Assembly: GCA_919901855.1 (NCBI GenBank)
Contig: CAKKQC010000031.1
Location: 1 to 8,100, forward strand
Source: a bacterium
GTDB lineage: Bacteria; Oederibacteriota; CAKKQC01
DNA length: 8,100 nt
Direction: 5' to 3'
Shown here: piece by piece, positions 1 to 5,038 of the stretch
How the letters are laid out: each line of letters begins with the position of its first letter
Position numbering within the stretch: position 1 is the first letter of the stretch
Notes under the pieces: model-generated
Databases searched by the model: none
The model's input: the letters and a program-made list of their open reading frames with translations, nothing else
What the model was told of the DNA's origin: nothing
Translations under genes and position numbers: made by a program

Positions 1-2
1 AG

Positions 3-257
3 CTCGAAAGGGCTGCGCACCGTGCCTGCGAGGTCGCGAAGGTCATCCTGGAAGGGGTGGAAGAGATCGCGGTTCTGGAAGGCCTCGGCTGAGTTCGACT
101 GGAAGTCGAGGGGGGCGGTCGCCTATGGGCCGCCCTCTGGCTCGGTTATCTCAATGGAAAGGCGAACCCGGAACTCAAGATCTATCATCCGGGACACACC
201 ACGGTTTGTTTCGGTCGAGGAAATGAAGGTGAGGAGAAGGTCAGACCGGGTCCGTGA
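3..257 (+). pseudogene. 3' end of an unrecognised gene, interrupted by an in-frame TGA
   Basis: One frame stays coding-like from the left edge to a TGA at 255-257, but it contains a TGA at 90-92. Before that stop it reads as an amphipathic helix (ERAAHRACEVAKVILEGVEE). After it comes a 54-residue stretch with plausible composition (VRLEVEGGG..., then LWLGYLNGKANPELKIYHPG). The second part has no ATG, GTG or TTG in frame, so it cannot easily be a separate gene. The simplest reading is one gene with a nonsense change (CGA or TGG to TGA), a sequencing error, or readthrough. Directly after the TGA lies a perfect hairpin (arms 95-100 and 104-109, loop gga). I do not recognise the family. The start lies outside the window. 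Its end converges with the minus-strand membrane protein gene that stops at 285. Confidence 0.5.
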
Positions 258-284
258 TTCGAGCGGACGAGGCGACCTGCAAAC

Positions 285-650
285 CTAGTCCAGCAACCCT
301 AGCCTTGTGAATGGGACGAAAGATAGGACGCTAGACACCATGCAACCCAGCCACAGCCTTTCACAGTAGACCGCAGGCATCCCATCTCTAAGACTCGTGC
401 GAAGGACAAGTAGAAGAAGGCTCATTACCCAGAGCAGGATGGGAAAAACAACTGTGTACCAAGGAATGACGCGCATGGCACCGCCCGGCAGTGTACTCCT
501 TGCGCTTCCCCAGTAATGCGCGTTCGGTATCATGTGCCGTCTGAATTGGAGGCGCAACAATATGAAGAATGTAGCCCAAGCAAGCGTGTAGATGACAAGG
601 GTGTCAAGCGGCTGCTTTAGGATATCAACTGGTGGTGGCGCCCCCTTCAA
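285..650 (-). CDS. Small membrane protein with three predicted transmembrane segments
   Basis: This 121-residue protein has three hydrophobic segments, at about residues 17-33, 65-83 and 99-116. They are joined by a basic loop (LRLQFRRHM, 32-40) and a short Arg-containing turn. There is no signal peptidase site, and it is probably an inner-membrane protein. The start is TTG, which overlaps the stop codon of the upstream gene as TTGA. A GGAG ribosome-binding site at 658-661 has 7-nt spacing. This arrangement points to translational coupling with the 180-residue gene, so the two are likely made together. The family is not recognised. Small multi-span proteins next to an orphan soluble partner can be phage holins, toxin-type membrane effectors or plain membrane proteins, and nothing here decides between these. 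Confidence 0.72.
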   Translation of the reverse strand: MKGAPPPVDILKQPLDTLVIYTLAWATFFILLRLQFRRHMIPNAHYWGSARSTLPGGAMRVIPWYTVVFPILLWVMSLLLLVLRTSLRDGMPAVYCERLWLGCMVSSVLSFVPFTRLGLLD

Positions 651-1189
651 TGCTGCGCTCCGCGCATTCCCACCTTCGTGTGATCACAGAGTCTCTCTCC
701 TTGGCTCCACATATCCTTGCAGATCATCAACGCCGCATCATATACAGCCTTGTCTGGCTTATCTGTAAAAGAGCAGTTCCATGCCGACCCGTTTCGATGA
801 TACCCCTCAAACCAGATCATCTTCGGTTTCGTCAGGACGATGAGGTGTGTAGTTGGTGGATCCGCAACCACACGAGCATCGATGAGGCCTTCACGGCAGA
901 GTTTGGAAACCAGACCCAGATTCCGGGGTCTCCCTCCAACCACTCGCGTCTTCAACCCATTTCGCCCGTGCTGATCTCGAAGCCAATCATGCCAAGCCGT
1001 ATCATCCCAATCCCCACGCGGAAAGCCGTAAGTCATCATGTAGAGGAGAGAGTTCTTAGCCGGACGGATCAATGGAGTCATCTGTTTGTATGGCGTTGTC
1101 CACCAGAAATATTTCTGGTCACGACCGAGGTGGGGCTCAACCCTCCCCATGATCAAGCTAAGCAGTGGATAATATGTGTTGACAGTCAT
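647..1189 (-). CDS. Hypothetical protein, 180 residues, possible winged-helix C-terminal half
   Basis: No family is recognised. The chosen start is the ATG at 1189, because a near-perfect GGAGGTG lies just upstream. An in-frame ATG at 1246 would add a Cys/Arg-rich stretch that does not look coding. The N-terminal third is aromatic-rich (YFWWTTPY, residues 27-34) and is followed by WDDTAWHDWL (61-70). Residues 88-125 run as helix, turn, helix and beta-hairpin (LGLVSKLCREGLIDARVV...), the pattern of a winged-helix domain, which is inference only. The stop overlaps the TTG start of the downstream membrane-protein gene. The start overlaps the stop of a possible small upstream ORF as ATGA. The arrangement is a tight operon, probably with a joint function with the membrane protein. 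Confidence 0.7.
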   Translation of the reverse strand: MTVNTYYPLLSLIMGRVEPHLGRDQKYFWWTTPYKQMTPLIRPAKNSLLYMMTYGFPRGDWDDTAWHDWLRDQHGRNGLKTRVVGGRPRNLGLVSKLCREGLIDARVVADPPTTHLIVLTKPKMIWFEGYHRNGSAWNCSFTDKPDKAVYDAALMICKDMWSQGERLCDHTKVGMRGAQH

Positions 1190-1371
1190 TCTGCACCTCC
1201 GAGCTGAACACCCGAAGGCGCAGAGCTTTTTACAGACGAAGAGCATCCACAGTTTATTAGGATTGTGGTTCTACGGGAGTCGAATCCCGAGTTCAAACCG
1301 AGACCGGCATGCACCGCGAAGAGCGGACGCAGTTGACCAGCGGCGATCGGCCCTGCGGGCGCTTCCTGCAT
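1186..1371 (-). CDS. Possible small ORF (61 residues) coupled to the 180-residue gene
   Basis: The ORF starts at the ATG at 1371, behind a good AGAGGAGA site (1379-1386, spacing 7 nt). It ends in a TGA that overlaps the next gene's ATG as ATGA. Both signals are what a translated leader gene would show. The first half has coding-like codons (MQEAPAGPIAAGQLRPLFAV). The second half is rich in Ser and Cys and less convincing (CGCSSSVKSS). No membrane segment or known motif is visible. It could be a real small protein, a leader peptide that sets translation of the downstream gene, or chance. Part of it also covers a tRNA T-arm-like inverted repeat near 1274-1289, so a decayed RNA gene cannot be fully excluded. 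Confidence 0.4.
   Translation of the reverse strand: MQEAPAGPIAAGQLRPLFAVHAGLGLNSGFDSRRTTILINCGCSSSVKSSAPSGVQLGGAE
1194..1200 (-). promoter_or_regulatory. Strong Shine-Dalgarno site for the 180-residue gene
   Basis: On the minus strand GGAGGTG stands 4 nt before the ATG at 1189. It is the best ribosome-binding site in the left part of the window and fixes the start at 1189 rather than at the in-frame ATG at 1246. Confidence 0.75.
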
Positions 1372-1473
1372 GTTCGTGTCTCCTCTCAATCTATGCCTCA
1401 TTCATTTGAACGGGCGCGCGAGTCGCTTAGTTGCCCAGCGTCCAGGTCTTTGACTGCGTTTGCCGACCCGGAA

Positions 1474-1545
1474 AGCCCGTGACCGGAATCAAACCGGTGA
1501 TCTCGTCCTTACCAAGGACGCGCTCTATCACTGAGCTACATGGGC
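1474..1545 (-). tRNA. tRNA-Thr (anticodon GGT), divergent
   Basis: A cloverleaf can be drawn on the minus strand. The acceptor is GCCCATG/CACGGGC with one A-C mismatch (5-68). The D stem is GCTC/GAGC, the anticodon stem CGTCC/GGACG with loop TTGGTAA, and the T stem ACCGG/CCGGT with loop TTTGATT. The anticodon GGT reads ACC (threonine). The discriminator is T, and no CCA is encoded (TTTC follows). The body resembles bacterial tRNA-Thr(GGT), with departures that all look like transitions. Position 19 is A instead of G, and position 56 is T instead of C. These two bases normally form the D-loop/T-loop tertiary pair, so the change may be a compensated A19-U56 pair. It may be functional, an accessory copy, or an early-stage pseudogene. 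No second copy of its 3' end is seen in the window. Confidence 0.85.
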
Positions 1546-1630
1546 TAGACGTCTGATTCATCATCGCAATTCGGAGGGTTGATTGGGGGAAGGGAGACAA
1601 TTGCCGGGGAATCCAGATGGGGTATTGCGG

Positions 1631-1660
1631 AGAGTGCTCTGCAAATACTCAAGTATTTGC
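1631..1660. repeat. Two abutting palindromes, operator-like or recombination-site-like
   Basis: AGAGTGCTCT (1631-1640) is a 4-bp inverted repeat around TG. It is followed without a gap by 1641-1660, whose 9-bp arms GCAAATACT and AGTATTTGC are perfect inverted copies around a CA centre. The A+T-rich 20-mer has the size and symmetry of a homodimeric repressor operator. A 2-nt centre is also found in serine-recombinase crossover sites, but no recombinase gene is present here. Confidence 0.6.
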
Positions 1661-1690
1661 TAACTTTCCAAATTTTCGAAGGTGGGAAAA

Positions 1691-1713
1691 TGGGGTACCG
1701 TCCTGATACCCCA
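1691..1713. repeat. 7-bp inverted repeat TGGGGTA...TACCCCA
   Basis: The arms at 1691-1697 and 1707-1713 are perfect inverted copies separated by 9 nt. The left arm word TGGGGTA also occurs at 1618-1624, before the 20-bp palindrome, so the same 7-mer appears three times in about 100 bases. It could be a protein-binding repeat or a short RNA hairpin. No T-run follows on either strand, so it is not a standard terminator. Confidence 0.5.
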
Positions 1714-1952
1714 CATGCATGCTAATCTGGATCGAGTTCAGTGTCAAGTGTCCTTATAGAATAGGCGTTTCTGAAGGTGCGCGTATGCGGAACACCTTGT
1801 CATTTCACCTTTTGCGTCCAAATCGAAGTAGTCTGTTGGAATACTCGTCACGCCGAATTCAATATGGGATCTCCATGCCCGTGTCAAGAGAGGCGGGAAC
1901 GCGAGAGATCGTAGATACATTGATAAATCTGGCACTGCGAAGAAGGGGCGAT

Positions 1953-2006
1953 TGGGGACAACTCCCCACCTTGCATGCGAGACTGCTCCGCTTTGCAGTG
2001 ACTCGC
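1953..2006. repeat. Two tandem hairpins upstream of the 2072 gene
   Basis: Hairpin 1 has arms TGGGGA (1953-1958) and TCCCCA (1963-1968) with a CAAC loop. Hairpin 2 has arms GCGAGACTGC (1977-1986) and GCAGT-CTCGC (1995-2006), 10 bp interrupted by a 2-nt GA bulge, with an 8-nt loop. They lie about 65-120 bases before the start of the plus-strand gene. They could form a structured 5' leader or a small RNA. No U-tract follows hairpin 2 on the plus strand, so intrinsic termination is not supported. Confidence 0.5.
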
Positions 2007-2071
2007 TGATCGATCCCCATCGTACGTTAGCGTTGAGCGAGTGAGGAGTGGTAGGTTCGCAGAAGACCTCA

Positions 2072-3106
2072 ATGCCAGACAACCCGCGTCAACCCGAGGA
2101 CTTGCTTGTGGGAGGAGATGCCACTAAGGCTGAGGATCGGGAGCAGCCAGGAATTGCGTCGGACGACCTTGCCAAACTCTTCTTCGAGAGATTTGAGCCC
2201 CATCATCTGTTCTTCAAAATGCACCTGTTACTTGCGCACTATCGAGACGCGGAGACATTTGTCCCTTCGTTCTGCGAATCGGATTTGCCTTTGACGGACC
2301 AGAACATGAAGGATTTGGCCGAGGGCTTCCGTCGCTTCGTAAAGGTCGAGACACACTTCATGTATTTTCAGATGATTGAGCTGTTGTTCCAACTCTTGTT
2401 CGTGGTGGCCCATTACCCCATAGAAGAGATCTGGCCCGCACTGACGTTCACCAACGACCGCCGCTCACGATACTACATGCCCATTTACAGGCTGATCCGT
2501 GCCTATGGAGAAGGGACGCTAGATGATCCAAAGATGGCAGGTTCCGTCAGACTCATTGATCAGGACTCTGGGAAGGAGTATCGATTGCCGCTCGTCGCGG
2601 TTCGGATCTACGACCACTGGCTCACTCAGATACCCCACGAGAAGCTCTGTGCGAGCGGACGCAACATAGAGGAGCTCTTGAGGATCTTCGCGCAGGACTT
2701 CAGTACCCGGGGAGCGTACAACGCCTACAAGCACGCGCTCCGCTTTGTAGGTGGGTTTTCGGTGTCCAGGGCAAAAGAGACGGAGGGCAGGACTACGTTT
2801 GAGCAATCCTGGGATCCCAAGAGTACTCTCACATATCTCAGAAGGACGTCAAGGTTGGGACAGTCAGCAGAAGACCAGGAAGCGTTGGAACTGGTCACGC
2901 GCAAGCTGGATTTCTACCGAGATTGGCGGTGTTGCGAGATGATATACAAATTGATAACGACGACGATGACTACACGAACGCCGTATATCTTGAAGGATTG
3001 GGGTGTTCAGCCAGCAGCCGTTGCGCTCTTCGACAAAGTCGTTCCCGGAGACTACGCCATATGCGTAGAGATCGCCCATGGGATGTCGAGGAGTACCTCG
3101 CCCTAG
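2072..3106 (+). CDS. Mostly helical orphan protein with a HEPN-like RxxxNxxKH motif
   Basis: No family is firmly recognised. The protein is 344 residues from the ATG at 2072. A GTG at 2048 would add 8 residues, but its GAGGA site is too close, and neither start has an ideal ribosome-binding site. The first 30 residues are acidic and probably disordered. Residues 33-150 are helix-rich with many aromatics (HHLFFKMHLLLAHY, then ETHFMYFQMIELLFQLLFVV). Residues 212-223 read TRGAYNAYKHAL. R213, N217 and H221 resemble the active-site spacing of HEPN ribonuclease-fold proteins, though the R-to-H gap is slightly longer than the usual Rx4-6H. The C-terminal part is helical and ends in a short polar tail. 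The hydrophobic stretch at 101-115 is more likely a buried helix than a membrane segment. The gene stands alone on the plus strand, behind a hairpin-rich leader, and converges with the DUF488 gene 18 bases away. A toxin or defence role is inference. Confidence 0.8.
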   Translation: MPDNPRQPEDLLVGGDATKAEDREQPGIASDDLAKLFFERFEPHHLFFKMHLLLAHYRDAETFVPSFCESDLPLTDQNMKDLAEGFRRFVKVETHFMYFQMIELLFQLLFVVAHYPIEEIWPALTFTNDRRSRYYMPIYRLIRAYGEGTLDDPKMAGSVRLIDQDSGKEYRLPLVAVRIYDHWLTQIPHEKLCASGRNIEELLRIFAQDFSTRGAYNAYKHALRFVGGFSVSRAKETEGRTTFEQSWDPKSTLTYLRRTSRLGQSAEDQEALELVTRKLDFYRDWRCCEMIYKLITTTMTTRTPYILKDWGVQPAAVALFDKVVPGDYAICVEIAHGMSRSTSP

Positions 3107-3124
3107 GCCCTGTGCATCATGTCA

Positions 3125-3703
3125 TCAGTGGCCCGACGACAGATCGTCATCGGGGTAGTTTGCATCCCCCGGCTTCCATTCTGCTACTTCTCCATTTGCA
3201 GCGAGGTGTCGCACAATCGTGTTGCCCCACCTACGGGCAAGCATCTGAGCCACGAGCCGACGGTGGCAGATACGTTCATCCGGACAAGCACAGAGCAACA
3301 CCGTCCTCTTCTCCCTGAAGAGACCCGGCCCAACGAGAATGAAGACGTTCCGGCTATGCATGAGGGGAGCGAACTGATGGGCGTACTTCGCCCAGGCATG
3401 AGCGATGGCTGCCTTCTTCAGTTCACGCGATGGACCCTTCTTCGGAACTGTTGCGCTCTTGAATGCATCAAGCAGTTCCTTGTTCGGAGCAAGCTCTAGC
3501 ATGTGCACGTAAGCACAACCAAGGCTTCTCGCGAGCTCTGCCTGCAACACCTTCTCCCTTGCGTAGCCGTACCGCGGGCTGGTGTTGCGGAATCTGATGT
3601 CGATGACACGCTCGATGCGGTGTGACCGGAGCATGGTGTAGAACTCCTCGGGCTTCTTTCTGGATGTGCCGATGGTGTAGATGACGACTGGAGGTCCCTT
3701 CAT
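3125..3703 (-). CDS. DUF488 family protein
   Basis: The 192-residue protein matches the DUF488 pattern. It opens with a beta-strand ending in YTIGTS (9-14) and continues with ERVIDIRF (31-38, usual form lvDvR). It then has a Ser-Pro-Arg turn (42-44), a helix, a YVHMLEL strand (65-71) and the C-terminal LLCACPDERICHRR (136-149) followed by a helix. In most DUF488 proteins the first Cys is followed by Ala-Glu. Here the Glu is replaced by Cys (C138-A-C140), with C146-H147-R148 kept, giving a Cys/His cluster that could bind metal. No biochemical role is established for the family to my knowledge. The ATG overlaps the stop of the upstream gene as ATGA, and a GAGGAAG site precedes it, so it is the last gene of a coupled three-gene unit. 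Confidence 0.88.
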   Translation of the reverse strand: MKGPPVVIYTIGTSRKKPEEFYTMLRSHRIERVIDIRFRNTSPRYGYAREKVLQAELARSLGCAYVHMLELAPNKELLDAFKSATVPKKGPSRELKKAAIAHAWAKYAHQFAPLMHSRNVFILVGPGLFREKRTVLLCACPDERICHRRLVAQMLARRWGNTIVRHLAANGEVAEWKPGDANYPDDDLSSGH

Positions 3704-4530
3704 GTTTCTTCCTCGAAGCTGGGCAGAGATTCTTTATGCAGGAGTCGCGCACACGCCCTGAGAGCAGCGAGGTAGTAGTAGAACAGCCACTCATGGAAGA
3801 TGTCAGGATCGTAATCTTTCTGTTGGCCTGGATTGTTGTGGCGTATGCCGAACCGGTTCGCGATGTGGAAGAGGTCGGCCGCGTCTTTTTCCGTGAGGAC
3901 CTTCTCCGCCTGTGAGCGCTGGTGCTCGAATGCGTCGATAAGGTCTCTTACGGCCACCATCTTGTCCTCCGCGCTGGCGCCGTGACGGCGGAATCTGGTG
4001 ATCGCGCTGTTGACCTTGTCTCCAACATTGGTCACCGATTGGAATGGTGGATCTTCCGCAAGGAGGTCTTTGAGCCCCTCTGGGCCGCAGGCGAGAACGT
4101 ATCCTTCAGGCGAGAGCTCCCATCCATCTCCGTATTGGGGCAGAAACTCGTTCATGGCATCGCGGTACCTGATCTGGCCACCTTCCTTGTCAAAATCATA
4201 CTCACCGTTCCATCCGTCCCCGCGCGGGATGGAAACAACATCATGCAGCACTTCGATGACATCGAATAGATCGTCTTCACTGAAGTGCGGGAAAATGATG
4301 TTGGCGGGAGGCCAAAGGTCCTTCTTGCGAGTATGGATCAAGAAGTACGCTTTCGGGTCTGCTATTCGACCTCTAGATCCCCTGACTCCAAACGCTTCCA
4401 GAAAGAGACCGTCAAGCGCCTTGTAGGCACTGACGAACAGCTCCTTGGTTTCTTGAATGGTCAACGGCTCCACGCCGTGTTTGCGGGCAGAGTAGTAGAG
4501 GCGACGTTGACCGGGTTGCTCAGCGCTCAC
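3700..4530 (-). CDS. Abortive-infection-like helical protein (AbiJ/HEPN-type features)
   Basis: The protein is 276 residues from the GTG at 4530, chosen because AGAGGAAG (4534-4541) lies 3 nt upstream. A TTG at 4545 is a weaker alternative. An N-terminal helix pair (residues 18-45) is followed by DDLFDVIEVLHDVVSIP (85-101). Next comes DFDKEGGQIRYRDAMNEFLP...YGDGWELSPEGYVL (111-144), which resembles the region before the effector domain in AbiJ-type abortive infection proteins. The C-terminus holds IANRFGIRHNNP (222-233), then WLFYYYLAALRACARLL, a helical Arg...His arrangement like that of HEPN-fold domains. These are pattern calls from memory, not alignments. The gene overlaps the winged-helix gene upstream by 11 bases and the DUF488 gene downstream by 4. 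Such coupling suggests the three products work as one system. Confidence 0.8.
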   Translation of the reverse strand: MSAEQPGQRRLYYSARKHGVEPLTIQETKELFVSAYKALDGLFLEAFGVRGSRGRIADPKAYFLIHTRKKDLWPPANIIFPHFSEDDLFDVIEVLHDVVSIPRGDGWNGEYDFDKEGGQIRYRDAMNEFLPQYGDGWELSPEGYVLACGPEGLKDLLAEDPPFQSVTNVGDKVNSAITRFRRHGASAEDKMVAVRDLIDAFEHQRSQAEKVLTEKDAADLFHIANRFGIRHNNPGQQKDYDPDIFHEWLFYYYLAALRACARLLHKESLPSFEEET

Positions 4531-4963
4531 GGGCTTCCTCTCCAATAGCCACTTCTGATTCTGCCCCTGCCCCGGCCTCCGCCACCTTCCACAGTTGGGA
4601 TGTCCGGTGTCCGTTCTTTACAGTCCCTGCATCTTGGAACGGTCCCTTTCTAAGGGCTGCGTTCACGGTCCAGTATGAGATCCCGGTCGCTTCAGCGAGC
4701 TGAGGAGCGGTCATTGGGCCGCGGGCCTTCAACTCCTCGGTCAGACGGAGAGCGGTCGCGCTCGCTGCTGTACGCGGTGCCCGTACGACATCTGCCTCAC
4801 TGAGGTTGGGAGCAGCCTTCTCAAGTGCATCCAAAGCCCTTTGCATGGCTGCAGCTTCCTTGTCAGCCTCGGCCGCTCTGCGGTGCAACTCGAGCGCTCG
4901 ACGATTGGCTGCGAGCCACTGGTTCTTCAATGCGGCTCTAGTGCGCAGAAGCTCCTTGCTCAT
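4520..4963 (-). CDS. Small winged-helix DNA-binding protein with N-terminal coiled coil
   Basis: Residues 1-50 of this 147-residue protein form a charged, Ala-rich helix with coiled-coil character (WLAANRRALELHRRAAEADK). Residues 70-131 form a winged helix. A helix at LRLTEELKARG is followed by TAPQLAEATG, then the probable recognition helix SYWTVNAALRK. A wing follows at GTVKNGHRTSQLWKV. The last 16 residues are acidic and probably flexible. The fold fits a transcription regulator that dimerises through its N-terminal helix. As first gene of the three-gene unit it may autoregulate that unit. No Shine-Dalgarno site precedes the ATG at 4963. The bases before it (GTAGTATCATCATCCCA) include a -10-like TATCAT, so a leaderless or very short transcript is possible. 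The family cannot be named more closely. Confidence 0.82.
   Translation of the reverse strand: MSKELLRTRAALKNQWLAANRRALELHRRAAEADKEAAAMQRALDALEKAAPNLSEADVVRAPRTAASATALRLTEELKARGPMTAPQLAEATGISYWTVNAALRKGPFQDAGTVKNGHRTSQLWKVAEAGAGAESEVAIGEEARER
4534..4541 (-). promoter_or_regulatory. Shine-Dalgarno site deciding the GTG start at 4530
   Basis: AGAGGAAG on the minus strand lies inside the 3' end of the winged-helix gene and 3 nt before GTG. It supports a start at 4530 rather than at the in-frame TTG at 4545, which has only a weak site, and indicates re-initiation coupled to the upstream gene. Confidence 0.6.
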
Positions 4964-5038
4964 TGGGATGATGATACTACGAGCATAGGCATTGGATGGG
5001 AGGTTACTGCATTGCGGCGCGTGCGCTCCACCATCTGC

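Larger units (their letters stand above)
1546..2071. other. Gene-free region rich in inverted repeats
   Basis: No convincing gene is present here. Open frames at 1719-2009 (+) and 1744-2082 (-) have no ribosome-binding site and amino-acid composition like random translation. The region instead holds several inverted repeats, listed separately, and repeated TGGGG words: TGGGGTA at 1618 and 1691, its inverse at 1707, GATTGGGG at 1581 and TGGGGA at 1953. It separates the tRNA (transcribed leftward) from the plus-strand gene at 2072, so it should hold the promoters of both. I could not pick out a convincing -35/-10 pair. Confidence 0.6.

Noticed and set aside
90-130. Bacterial SECIS element for UGA-selenocysteine
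   Set aside because: The apical loop lies only about 8 bases after the UGA, nearer than in known elements. The surrounding protein is not a recognised selenoprotein.
632-1207. 191-residue plus-strand open frame
   Set aside because: It is antisense to the 180-residue gene, which has a strong Shine-Dalgarno site and coupled neighbours, while the plus frame has none of these.
1274-1289. tRNA T-arm-like or tmRNA-end-like sequence (GGGATTCGACTCCC on the minus strand)
   Set aside because: The 5-bp stem leaves only a 6-nt loop, and no matching acceptor, D arm or anticodon arm can be drawn upstream, so a tRNA or tmRNA is not supported. It is kept only as a possible relic.
1-1545. Integration of an element at the tRNA 3' end
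   Set aside because: No direct repeat of the tRNA 3' end and no integrase are found in the window, so an attachment site cannot be supported.
2009-2045. Integron attC-like core words (GTTGAGC, GTTAGCG)
   Set aside because: GTTGAGC fits the GTTRRRY consensus, but no complementary RYYYAAC partner lies upstream at attC distance and there is no integrase gene.
1719-2082. Open frames of 96 (+) and 112 (-) residues between the tRNA and the gene at 2072
   Set aside because: They have no ribosome-binding site, random-looking composition, and overlap each other on opposite strands in a region dominated by inverted repeats.
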